A DNA stretch of 64,000 bases, taken from assembly GCF_000469585.1 (NCBI RefSeq), contig NZ_AWNK01000006.1, positions 246,178 through 310,177 on the forward strand. The letters run 5' to 3'. Under the pieces are notes generated by a model. That model searched no databases, had not been told where the DNA came from, and saw nothing but the letters and a program-made list of their open reading frames with translations. Positions 10,064-18,038 of this stretch are shown here, piece after piece (the stretch's first letter is position 1; the number at the start of each line of letters is the position of its first letter). Source of the DNA: Chrysiogenes arsenatis DSM 11915 (lineage in GTDB: Bacteria > Chrysiogenota > Chrysiogenetes > Chrysiogenales > Chrysiogenaceae). Position numbers and translations under genes: made by a program.

Positions 10064-10632
10064 GTGACTCACTCCTGTACTGGTTCGTGTGATTGTTTAT
10101 AAACCCTTCGCGAGAAAGCCCCCCGAAGAGAACGCCAGAACATCATCAACAACTCCGCGCCACCGATCAGCGACTACAGCCGAGCAGACTACGTAAACGA
10201 CATGTTGCACGATTCTTCCACGCGCCACACCCGCCAAACTAAACATCCATACGCTCCACCCCCTACAGACAACGGCTTTACATGCAATAATGCGTTCCTA
10301 AATCCAGTGGATTGACTCCATGCCATACACATAATCCGGACACTTCACTCATCAATTCATCTTAGACACGAACCTTCTACAACAACGTTGACGTGAATGT
10401 CAATTGATTTCATAACGAATTTTTATTATGGACAAGTGATAAATAATTAGATCATATTCACGTGCCGCCACCTTGATAATCTCAACGAATATTTCACTCA
10501 AAAGATGATCAAATTAGTAATGAATAAAGAGTATACCGATCAACAATCAACAAGGCACAACGAATCATTCCGTACAATCAATAATAAAACGCAAGTTTAG
10601 TAATACGAAAACCATAAATAGAGAGGATCAAC
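10064..10632. other. Non-coding divergent intergenic region
   Basis: About 570 bp between the dctP and MFS starts, with no credible gene. It becomes AT-rich towards the MFS side. Near dctP there is an imperfect hairpin (CTTCG ... CGAAG) and a TTTATAAA stretch that may be part of the dctP promoter. The only stronger signal is the dyad and promoter-like pair at 10388-10416. Confidence 0.6.
10388..10416 (+). promoter_or_regulatory. Candidate promoter with overlapping operator dyad
   Basis: TTGACG, 17 bases, CATAAC resembles a sigma-70 promoter reading towards the MFS gene. The -35 box is part of a dyad, TTGAC-N6-GTCAA (10388-10403), of the kind bound by dimeric repressors or activators. A leader of about 210 bases would separate it from the MFS start. 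No regulator gene is adjacent. Confidence 0.3.
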
Positions 10633-11820
10633 ATGCGCCCAATCTACGCAAAAAAATACCTTCCAGCGCTTGGCGGTATGCTCGCTCTGGCAGTTGCCAT
10701 GGGAACTGGCCGCTTTGCCTACACACCGCTCCTGCCATTTATGCAAAGCGGCGCAGGCTTTGACGATAGCATTGCAGGAATTATTGCTTCATGGAACTAT
10801 GCTGGATATTTAGCCGGCGCATTAGTATTCGGGCATATCCCGCGTCGTTTTCATAGTACCGGCTTCCGCCTAAGCCTTACTCTCATACTTATCGTAACCA
10901 TTGCCATGGGAATAGCTGAGGGACTTACTACATGGTATGCTCTCCGATTTCTTGCCGGAGTGCTGAGTGCGGCCATTTTCGTTTTCGGATCACTCTTGGT
11001 TATGGAAGCGTTGGCATTGCGCGGAGCAATTCACCTTTCCGGAATCATGTATAGCGGGGTAGGCGTTGGAATAGCACTTTCGGCTATCGGAGTCGCACCA
11101 CTTTGTGACTTTTTTGGCTGGAAAGAAGCATGGATTGGAATCGGAGTGCTTTCCATTTTTCCAGTCGCGTTTGCGTGGCTATGGGTGAAAAGCGAGTCAT
11201 TAGCACGAACGTCCACCACGAAAGTGACGACTGGTCTCAACGCGCCACAATCAGAAAAGCCACTCCGCGGGATTTTCATCCGACTGGGAGTGGCATATTT
11301 CCTTGAAGGGTTAGGCTATGTTGTTTCGGTAACTTTTTTGGTATTAATCGTCCGCACCCTCCTTGACTCACCAGTAGCGGGGACAATCTCATGGCTTCTC
11401 GTTGGGGTTTCTGCAGCAGTATCCACCATTTTCTGGCCACAAATAGCCGCACGATACGGCGAATCCCGTTCACTCATGGCAGCATATTTTATACAGTCTA
11501 TCGGTATCGCGAGCCCAGTATTCTGGCCAACAACATTCGGAGCATACCTAAGTGCGGTACTGCTTGGCGGGACATTTATGGGAATTGTCAGCCTAACAAT
11601 TATGTATGGTCGTAAATTAGCACCGCATAAAGCAGGCACATCGGTCGGAATGCTGACAGCCCTCGTCGGCGCTGGACAAATTATTGCTCCGGCACTCGCC
11701 GGATATATTGCAAAAATCCAAGGAAACTTTACGGTGCCACTGTTATTTGCGGCAGGATTAGTGGCTTTGGGTGGAGTTATCCTTGCGGCAGATGCTTGGA
11801 AAGCACACAAACCGGCATGA
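10633..11820 (+). CDS. YbfB/YjiJ-family MFS transporter
   Basis: A 395-residue major facilitator with 12 predicted membrane helices. The start (MGTGRFAYTPLLPFMQ, then SWNYAGYLAGAL) is diagnostic of the YbfB/YjiJ family. The substrate of this family is not established. Start behind AGAGGATCAAC. It stands alone on the plus strand, divergent from dctPQM and ending 35 bp from lysS, which converges on it. Confidence 0.88.
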   Translation: MRPIYAKKYLPALGGMLALAVAMGTGRFAYTPLLPFMQSGAGFDDSIAGIIASWNYAGYLAGALVFGHIPRRFHSTGFRLSLTLILIVTIAMGIAEGLTTWYALRFLAGVLSAAIFVFGSLLVMEALALRGAIHLSGIMYSGVGVGIALSAIGVAPLCDFFGWKEAWIGIGVLSIFPVAFAWLWVKSESLARTSTTKVTTGLNAPQSEKPLRGIFIRLGVAYFLEGLGYVVSVTFLVLIVRTLLDSPVAGTISWLLVGVSAAVSTIFWPQIAARYGESRSLMAAYFIQSIGIASPVFWPTTFGAYLSAVLLGGTFMGIVSLTIMYGRKLAPHKAGTSVGMLTALVGAGQIIAPALAGYIAKIQGNFTVPLLFAAGLVALGGVILAADAWKAHKPA

Positions 11821-11855
11821 CGCGACAAATGCCATTGCCCCCCCAACAAAACCAC

Positions 11856-13343
11856 TCACTCTGGCCGCATATGCGGGAAGAGAATCACGTCGCGGATGGA
11901 TGGCGCATTGGTCATCAACATCACCAAGCGGTCAATCCCCATCCCTTCGCCAGCGGTTGGCGGCAAGCCATACTCCAGCGCCCGGATGTAGTCGCTGTCC
12001 ATGTCGCAAGCTTCGTCGTCACCAGCTTTTTTTGCCTCGACTTGCTCAGCAAAGCGTTCGTACTGATCTTCGGGGTTGTTCAATTCTGTAAAGCCGTTCG
12101 CCAGTTCCCAACCGGCAACAAAGAGTTCAAAACGCTCGGTAATCATAGGGTTATCTTCGCGCGATTTTGCCAGCGGACTGACTTCTTTGGGGTAATCGAT
12201 AATGAATGTAGGCTGAATCAGTTTGTGCTCCACGAGCTCTTCAAAGAGGAAAAACTGGAGTTTGCCGTCGGAAGCTTGCGCGGCGTTTTCCATCCCCAAC
12301 TCACGCGCCAGCCGTTGCAGGGTGTCGCTGCTGGTCACATCTTCGTGCGTCAGCCCGCCATATTCCACCAGTGCCTGCGGAATGGTTAAGCGGCGAAACG
12401 GCGCTGTCAGCGAAATTTCGTGATCGCCATAGGTGATGGTTTCGCTGCCGGTCAGCTCAAGCGCTATACGACTGAGCAGATCTTCGGTCAGGCGCATCTG
12501 ATCTTCGTAGGAAGCGTAGGCTTCGTACCATTCGATCATGGTAAATTCGGGGTTATGTTTCGGCGAAATCCCTTCGTTGCGGAAGTTACGATTGATTTCA
12601 AAGACGCGTTCAAATCCACCGGCCACAAGGCGTTTGAGGTAGAGTTCCGGCGCAATACGCAAAAAGAGATCCATATCGAGGGTGTTGTGATGCGTAACAA
12701 ACGGGCGTGCCGTTGCGCCACCAACGATCGGGTGCATCATCGGAGTTTCGACTTCCAGATAGTCGCGCGCGGTGAAATAGTCGCGGATGAATTTAACAAT
12801 GCGGCTCCGCATCAAAAAACGGTCGCGTGACTCTTGGTTGACAATCAGATCGACGTAGCGTTGGCGATAGCGAGTTTCCAGATCTTTCAGGCCGTGCCAT
12901 TTTTCGGGCAGTGGCCGCGTGGCTTTGGTGAGCAGGGTAAAGCTGGTGGCATGCAGTGATAGTTCGTCAGTTTTAGTGCGGAATGGCCGTCCACCAACTT
13001 CAATGATGTCGCCCACTTCCATTTTTTTGAACAGCTCATACAATTCTTGGCCGATTTCGTCACGCGCGACGTAGCATTGCAGCGCGCCAGTGCGATCAAC
13101 GACTTTCACAAAAGCCGCTTTGCCAAAACTGCGGAGCGCTAGAATCCGCCCGGCAATGCGATAGGTCGGCACGGTTTCCTGAGCGGCTTCCAGTTCTTCT
13201 TTGGTGCTTGCGCCGTGCGCGGTGTGAATCTGCGCGATATCGGTATCGCGGCTGCTATGGTTGCGGTAGGGGTTGTGGCCCATTTCGCGGATGGCGTTCA
13301 ATTTTATCTGGCGTTGCACAATCTGTTCGTTTACTTCACTCAT
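11856..13343 (-). CDS. lysS: Lysyl-tRNA synthetase, class II
   Basis: A 495-residue class II LysRS: N-terminal OB-fold anticodon-binding domain (about 60-145), then the catalytic core with motif 2 (FEINRNFRNEGISPKHNPEFTM) and motif 3 (GEGMGIDRLVMLMT). It charges tRNA-Lys in the cytoplasm. Full length with all motifs intact. Start behind AAGGAGTCAGT. It is the last gene of a minus-strand run including rlmI, the LOG gene and a small unknown gene. Confidence 0.97.
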   Translation of the reverse strand: MSEVNEQIVQRQIKLNAIREMGHNPYRNHSSRDTDIAQIHTAHGASTKEELEAAQETVPTYRIAGRILALRSFGKAAFVKVVDRTGALQCYVARDEIGQELYELFKKMEVGDIIEVGGRPFRTKTDELSLHATSFTLLTKATRPLPEKWHGLKDLETRYRQRYVDLIVNQESRDRFLMRSRIVKFIRDYFTARDYLEVETPMMHPIVGGATARPFVTHHNTLDMDLFLRIAPELYLKRLVAGGFERVFEINRNFRNEGISPKHNPEFTMIEWYEAYASYEDQMRLTEDLLSRIALELTGSETITYGDHEISLTAPFRRLTIPQALVEYGGLTHEDVTSSDTLQRLARELGMENAAQASDGKLQFFLFEELVEHKLIQPTFIIDYPKEVSPLAKSREDNPMITERFELFVAGWELANGFTELNNPEDQYERFAEQVEAKKAGDDEACDMDSDYIRALEYGLPPTAGEGMGIDRLVMLMTNAPSIRDVILFPHMRPE

Positions 13344-13352
13344 ACTGACTCC

Positions 13353-13703
13353 TTAAAGTAATTCGTCGCACAGGGCATCAAAGACATCTCGTTCGCTTTC
13401 CCCATGCGTATCGACAAACAGTCCGGACACTTGGGCAAAGTGTGTTTCCCGCCACGATTCATCTACCGCATCGGCAAACATATGTTCCAGTTGGTAGTCT
13501 ATCGTCATGGCAGTCACGATCTGGCGCCGGAGTTCGTCAAAACTTTTGGCCTGATAATCGAAAACCGGCTCCCCTTCATCTAGCAAGTCCACCAAACCAC
13601 CTTTCCGAAAGTGTCCGCGCATTTCAAACGCGGTAGCTTCGGGTAATGGAATGTCGCGGTCGGGTTGCCCAGTCGTTGTAGTGGCGATCAGTCGCAGTAT
13701 CAT
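13353..13703 (-). CDS. Small hypothetical protein (116 aa)
   Basis: A 116-residue acidic soluble protein with no domain I recognise. The real-gene case rests on a good ribosome site (GAGGTGACCG before ATG), tight packing (8 bp after the LOG gene, 9 bp before lysS) and codon use like its neighbours. It has no membrane segment, signal peptide or cysteine motif; a single Cys lies near the C-terminus. Function unknown. Confidence 0.65.
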   Translation of the reverse strand: MILRLIATTTTGQPDRDIPLPEATAFEMRGHFRKGGLVDLLDEGEPVFDYQAKSFDELRRQIVTAMTIDYQLEHMFADAVDESWRETHFAQVSGLFVDTHGESERDVFDALCDELL

Positions 13704-13711
13704 CGGTCACC

Positions 13712-14743
13712 TCAATGAAAGCCGTTGATCATATCTATCAGTAAGCGGAGCCGCCCATAACTTCTGCGGTCAAAATGGAATGCTAAGCGCGGCATGCCGC
13801 ACGTGGCATCTTCGCCGTATTCGGCTTCGGTAGATTGATATTGTTCGATACTCCCGCTGGCAACAATATCGCGAAAATCCTGATTGAGATAGGCCACTTG
13901 CTCTGAACGCAGAGCGGAATTCATCCGGATAACGATGCGATCTTTCACGAAGCGATACGAGTGGAAACGACTATAGAAACTGATAATTTCGCTGATAGCG
14001 TCGTCAATGCTATTCGTCACGCGGTAGAGGTGCATATCGTCTTCGCTGATGAGCCCCGCACGATAGAGGTGTTCACGCATATAATCTTCTAGACCTTGCC
14101 AATGGTTATTGCCTAATGGGTCGATGAAAATTACTGGCACCACCACCGACTTACCAGTCTGAATCAAGGTTAGCGATTCAAAGGCTTCATCATGCGTTCC
14201 GAAGCCACCAGGAAACATCACAATCGCTTCGGCTTCTTTGACAAACAAAATCTTGCGCGAAAAGAAATATTTAAAATTGATCAGCTTGGAGTCGTTGTTA
14301 ATCCACTCATTTGCTCCCTGCTCAAAAGGAAGCGTAATGTTGACACCAAAGGAATTATCTTTCCCCGCCCCTTCGTTGCCGGCCTGCATAATGCCGCCGC
14401 CCGCGCCGGTGATGACCATAAACCCTTCTTCCACCATGCGGCGAGCGAATTCGCGTGCCGACTGATAGGCGGCATCGTCATGGTGAATGCGCGCCGAGCC
14501 AAAAATACTCACTTTGCGCCGTTCCGAGTATTCGGAAAAGAGTTTAAAAGAATAACGCAGCTCTTTCATTCCGCTATTGATGATTTTCAGGTCGCCACGG
14601 TCAAGCTTGTCGGCACCCGCGCGCAGTGCGGTGATGATCATTTCGCGGATCAATTCCTGATTGTGCGCCGTTCCCGACATAGCAATGAGCGCTTCGATCA
14701 GGTCGTCAATTTGTCCATTATGATTATTGTAGTCGAGTTTCAT
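13712..14743 (-). CDS. LOG-family protein (lysine decarboxylase-like fold, TIGR00730-related)
   Basis: A 343-residue protein with a Rossmann-type LOG domain at about 78-260. Visible motifs are SIFGSARIH, GAGGGIMQAGNEGA and the signature PGGFGTHDE. The signature is shared with cytokinin-nucleotide phosphoribohydrolases and PpnN nucleotide hydrolases, so hydrolysis of a nucleoside monophosphate is likely. The additional N- and C-terminal regions (about 75 residues each) place it among the longer LOG proteins. Start behind AAAGGATATGA. Confidence 0.85.
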   Translation of the reverse strand: MKLDYNNHNGQIDDLIEALIAMSGTAHNQELIREMIITALRAGADKLDRGDLKIINSGMKELRYSFKLFSEYSERRKVSIFGSARIHHDDAAYQSAREFARRMVEEGFMVITGAGGGIMQAGNEGAGKDNSFGVNITLPFEQGANEWINNDSKLINFKYFFSRKILFVKEAEAIVMFPGGFGTHDEAFESLTLIQTGKSVVVPVIFIDPLGNNHWQGLEDYMREHLYRAGLISEDDMHLYRVTNSIDDAISEIISFYSRFHSYRFVKDRIVIRMNSALRSEQVAYLNQDFRDIVASGSIEQYQSTEAEYGEDATCGMPRLAFHFDRRSYGRLRLLIDMINGFH

Positions 14744-14753
14744 TCATATCCTT

Positions 14754-15923
14754 TCACACGATCTGAAGCAGGAATCCTTTCAGGTATTCCCCTTCGCGAT
14801 GGCAGATGTTGCGCGGGTGATCAAATCCCGCACCTAAACGCTGCAAGACACGCACTTGGCGTCCACTGTCAATGGCAGCCCATCGGATAACTTCTTCGAA
14901 TCCAGCCATATCGATGTGACCGCTGCATGAAAACGTCAGCAGATACCCGCCACGATTGACGTGTTTCATCCCCATCAGGTTTATTTCTTTATATCCCGCC
15001 AAGGCTTGCTGCACTTTATCCGCCCGTTTCACAAACGGCGGTGGATCAAGAACCACAATATCATACGCCGATTCTTCCGCTCGGAGAAACTCAAACACGT
15101 CTTCGCGTACCATCACGTGGTGCGAACCATCAAACTTGTTCAGGCGGATATTTTCGCCCAAGGTATGCAAGGCGGGCGAACTAATTTCGACACTTTTAAC
15201 CAACGATGCCTCGCCAGCCAGTGCATTCAGCGTGAAGCCGCCAGTATAACTGAAGCAGTTTAAGACTTCTTTCCCTTTCGCGAGCGAACGCACCAAAGCG
15301 CGGTTGTCGCGCTGATCAAGGAAAAATCCGGTTTTTTGCCCCTGCAACGGATCAACGTGATATTGAATACCGTTTTCCATCACTATCAACGGATCGGGGA
15401 GCGTTCCGCAAATTAACTGCGTAACCCCTTCCAGCCCCTCGGCTTTACGCGCACTGGCATCACTGCGTTCGACAATAGTGGTAAAGCCCAGCGCTTGCAG
15501 TTCTCGCACAACCATGTCGCGCCGTGCATCCATCGAAGCAGTTGTGAGCTGCATTACAGCGACCTGACCATACACATCCACCACCAATCCGGGGGTAAAG
15601 TCACCTTCGGAATTCAACAAGCGGTAGCAGTTGGAGTGACGTCCGATCAATTCGCGGCGGCGATTGCGCGCAAAAGTAAGCGTCGCGCGCAAATGGGTGC
15701 TGTTGAACTCTACTGCCTCGCGCGAAAACATCCGCACCCGGATCTGGCTTTCAGGAGAATAAAGCCCCGAACCAACGCACCGCTCGCCAACATAGACCGC
15801 AACCGTATCGACAGCCGTGATAGTGCCCTCTTCGCGTTCAATCGCGCCACTGAAAATCCACGGGTGCCCGCCAGTCGCGTGTTTGCTCGCCTTCGGTTTA
15901 ATCCAGATCTTTTTCAGTGCCAC
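14754..15923 (-). CDS. rlmI: Class I SAM-dependent rRNA methyltransferase, RlmI-like
   Basis: A 389-residue protein with an N-terminal PUA domain (about 1-80), a central RNA-binding part and a Rossmann methyltransferase domain (SAM motif NCFSYTGGFTLNALAG, then DPPPFVKR and the catalytic LLTFSCSGHID). The RlmI family makes m5C in 23S rRNA (C1962 in E. coli). The start is a GTG directly after the stop of the YciI gene, so translation is probably coupled. Position specificity is inferred from family only. Confidence 0.87.
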   Translation of the reverse strand: MALKKIWIKPKASKHATGGHPWIFSGAIEREEGTITAVDTVAVYVGERCVGSGLYSPESQIRVRMFSREAVEFNSTHLRATLTFARNRRRELIGRHSNCYRLLNSEGDFTPGLVVDVYGQVAVMQLTTASMDARRDMVVRELQALGFTTIVERSDASARKAEGLEGVTQLICGTLPDPLIVMENGIQYHVDPLQGQKTGFFLDQRDNRALVRSLAKGKEVLNCFSYTGGFTLNALAGEASLVKSVEISSPALHTLGENIRLNKFDGSHHVMVREDVFEFLRAEESAYDIVVLDPPPFVKRADKVQQALAGYKEINLMGMKHVNRGGYLLTFSCSGHIDMAGFEEVIRWAAIDSGRQVRVLQRLGAGFDHPRNICHREGEYLKGFLLQIV

Positions 15924-16202
15924 TTAAAATACCCGCTTTACGCGGCGCACTTCAACGGTTTCAAATAAACCAGCTTTGGTATAAGGATCAGCATCCAGCA
16001 TAGCGCGCACCGCACCGAGATCGTCGCTGGTGAACACCAACAAACTACCGATCATCGTCTCACCAGCATCGTCTTGCAGCGGGCCAGCAAACGCAATTTC
16101 GCCTGCTTCGTGCAGTTTCGTGAGATACGCCACATGGTCGGGACGAGTCGCAAGGCGGATAGACAAGGCGTCAGCTTTGTCTTTGGCATATACAGCAATC
16201 AT
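15924..16202 (-). CDS. YciI-like protein
   Basis: A 92-residue YciI-domain protein (ferredoxin-like fold). The pattern RPDHVAYLTKLHEAGEIAFAGPL contains the conserved His and is followed by the expected GSLLVF strand and D-P-Y-x-KAGLF region. Biochemical function is mostly unknown, though some relatives have hydrolase or dehalogenase-like activity. The start is ATG 16202, eight bases behind AAGGAG; longer readings lack a ribosome site. Its stop abuts the rlmI GTG. Confidence 0.85.
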   Translation of the reverse strand: MIAVYAKDKADALSIRLATRPDHVAYLTKLHEAGEIAFAGPLQDDAGETMIGSLLVFTSDDLGAVRAMLDADPYTKAGLFETVEVRRVKRVF

Positions 16203-16333
16203 AATTGAAACTCCTTGAGAAGAATGGGAGATATGTACCATATTCCACCGCGGAAAGTCACTCTGCTGTTCAGGGAAAACAGCGAAGAGCAGGAATAACT
16301 GCACCAGATTGCGGGAAATACATTCAGCGCAGA

Positions 16334-16585
16334 TTACCTTCCCGCATTCGGGTATTCATCAAGCGTCGGCAGACCATGCGACGTTCTTTTTTGCGCACTC
16401 AATTCATAGCCAAATGTACGCAGAATACCATCGACCACCGCCAATGACACCGTGCCAAACTCGCCCCGTTCCACCTTGCCGAGCGTCACCCGACTGATTC
16501 CCGCTATTTGTGCCAGTTGCGTCTGTGTCATTTTGTGCTCTTTGCGTAACGCTCTGATTTGCATGCCGAGGTCATGGATAAGCAT
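16334..16585 (-). CDS. hipB: HipB-like antitoxin / XRE-family repressor
   Basis: An 83-residue helix-turn-helix protein (HTH about 9-62; recognition region TQTQLAQIAGISRVTLGKVERG). Size and neighbour identify it as the HipB partner of HipA: it should bind the toxin and repress the operon. It starts four bases downstream of the hipA stop, so the order is toxin then antitoxin, the reverse of classical hipBA. Confidence 0.85.
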   Translation of the reverse strand: MLIHDLGMQIRALRKEHKMTQTQLAQIAGISRVTLGKVERGEFGTVSLAVVDGILRTFGYELSAQKRTSHGLPTLDEYPNAGR

Positions 16586-16588
16586 GGT

Positions 16589-17764
16589 TTAACCTTCCTT
16601 CATCGCACGTAATGATTGCGACCAACTTTCTGTCAATTGCTTGCCCAGAACAGCGCAGCGATCATCCTGCCGCATGTATGCGGCGACATCGCGCAGCGTT
16701 TCTGCTACAGCGTTCGCGCACTGATCAAAAATATCCTCCGCTTGCTTGCTAGAGAGAGAACAGTGCTGCACGCCGAATTTTTCGAGCTTCTTGCGACCAA
16801 ACCAGATTTTTTTACCGAATAAACTCAACGCCGGGCGGTCGCGGGGAAAGTAGAGTGTCGTATTGACCACATCGTAAGCCGGAGCCAGCCAAGTTCGCGA
16901 ACGATCTTCATTATAGAGAATACCGAAATTTTTCAGGTGGCCATCGCCATTTTTAAGGAGAAAGTTCATCACAATCAGAGCATACAGATGTTGCAATTCG
17001 TGTAACGAATCGCTGGTTAACGTCTTTACTACTTTGGCAATTTGCTCATAGCTACCGGAGTATTTTTCTTCCTTGTTTTTACCAAGGAGCGTTGCGATCT
17101 CTTCAAAACCGTAATAAACGCCAGTATCTTTATCGTAATTGAAACGCTCCAGCACCAGAAAACGATTATTGGCGGAAAGCTGCACCGTTGGCACCGGAAT
17201 ACCCGCCTTGGCCACCGCCTGCAAACAAAAGAACTCATTCAGGGCTAGTTGAGGGTATTCATCACCCCACGTTTTGATGATGTATTCCCGCGAACTCAGG
17301 GATTCTTTGTTCGTGAGCAGCGCAAGAGATTTCGGTTGCACACCGCTGATAGCGTTTTTTTCCAGAAATTGCGCCACAATATACTGGAACGTATCCGGAG
17401 TATCGTTCTGCAACACATCGTCAAGATGAAACGTGGGAAATCTTTTGACCTCGCACCAACTCTGATACGTCAGATGGCTTTGAATATTAGGGCAAAGACG
17501 CGAAAAGATAAGAAAATCATCAACATATCCATACTCTTTGGCGAGAAAATTCTTGAAAAGCTCGAAAATATACCCTTCCGGCATATTCATATCAAAAATC
17601 GGATGCAAATGTTGCTTCCACAAGTACGTTGCATTCCGGCAAGGCATAATCAACGAAATAGGCGCAGCAAAAGCCGTGTAATTGAAGCCATAGCGATGAT
17701 GCTCTGCTTCGAAAAACAGCTTTCCCGCCTTTTGGCCAAACACGGAAACGTCAATCTGCGCCAC
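16589..17764 (-). CDS. hipA: HipA-like Ser/Thr kinase toxin
   Basis: A 391-residue HipA-fold kinase. The N-terminal subdomain is followed by SGVQPKSLALL (ATP-loop region), the catalytic NGDGHLKNFGILY (Asp274, His276, Asn279 in this numbering) and the metal-binding PAYDVV (Asp298), so the kinase site looks intact. HipA enzymes phosphorylate aminoacyl-tRNA synthetases such as GltX and cause growth arrest. Classical HipA is about 440 residues, so this is compact. The start chosen is GTG 17764, six bases after GGAGG; the GTG at 17770 touches that site. Base composition is lower in GC than flanking genes, consistent with transfer. Confidence 0.9.
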   Translation of the reverse strand: MAQIDVSVFGQKAGKLFFEAEHHRYGFNYTAFAAPISLIMPCRNATYLWKQHLHPIFDMNMPEGYIFELFKNFLAKEYGYVDDFLIFSRLCPNIQSHLTYQSWCEVKRFPTFHLDDVLQNDTPDTFQYIVAQFLEKNAISGVQPKSLALLTNKESLSSREYIIKTWGDEYPQLALNEFFCLQAVAKAGIPVPTVQLSANNRFLVLERFNYDKDTGVYYGFEEIATLLGKNKEEKYSGSYEQIAKVVKTLTSDSLHELQHLYALIVMNFLLKNGDGHLKNFGILYNEDRSRTWLAPAYDVVNTTLYFPRDRPALSLFGKKIWFGRKKLEKFGVQHCSLSSKQAEDIFDQCANAVAETLRDVAAYMRQDDRCAVLGKQLTESWSQSLRAMKEG

Positions 17765-17773
17765 GCCCACCCT

Positions 17774-17845
17774 CCATAAATGTAAATTTCACTTTTCATA
17801 TTTGCATCATCTTCAAAAAATGAACAGCAATATTTACATTAATGG
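17774..17845. promoter_or_regulatory. Inverted operator-like pair upstream of hipA
   Basis: CCATAAATGTAAAT at 17774-17787 and the inverted copy ATTTACATTAATGG at 17832-17845 match at 13 of 14 positions and bracket the presumed hipA promoter. Paired sites like these suit cooperative binding by a HipB dimer. The start-proximal copy overlaps the leader just before the GGAGG. The operator sequence is unlike the E. coli HipB site, so assignment is inference. Confidence 0.5.
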
Positions 17846-17907
17846 CAGATACCCGAGGCAGGCGAGCAAGGCGAAGGGGAAGCAAAAGCGCGAGGGCACT
17901 TTTCTTT

Positions 17908-18027
17908 GGTTCTTTCTTTTGATGCCAAAAGAAAGAACCATTGCGATTATTCACTCATTCTGCCCGTCATGCGGGAGAGTAAGACCACCCCGTCAGGCTA
18001 CGCCTGACACCCCTCCACACGGAGGGG
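17908..18027. repeat. Palindrome-rich interspersed repeat (three perfect hairpins)
   Basis: Three perfect inverted repeats in 120 bp: 14-bp arms at 17908-17921/17926-17939 (GGTTCTTTCTTTTG, loop ATGC), 7-bp arms at 17992-17998/18002-18008 (GTCAGGC, loop TAC), and 7-bp arms at 18010-18016/18021-18027 (CCCCTCC, loop ACAC). Flanking sequence also carries CCCG ... CGGG. This style is typical of REP-like dispersed elements. It lies between hipA and the 3' end of a diguanylate cyclase gene and may also end transcription of the latter. Confidence 0.65.
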
Positions 18028-18038
18028 AATGATTAACA

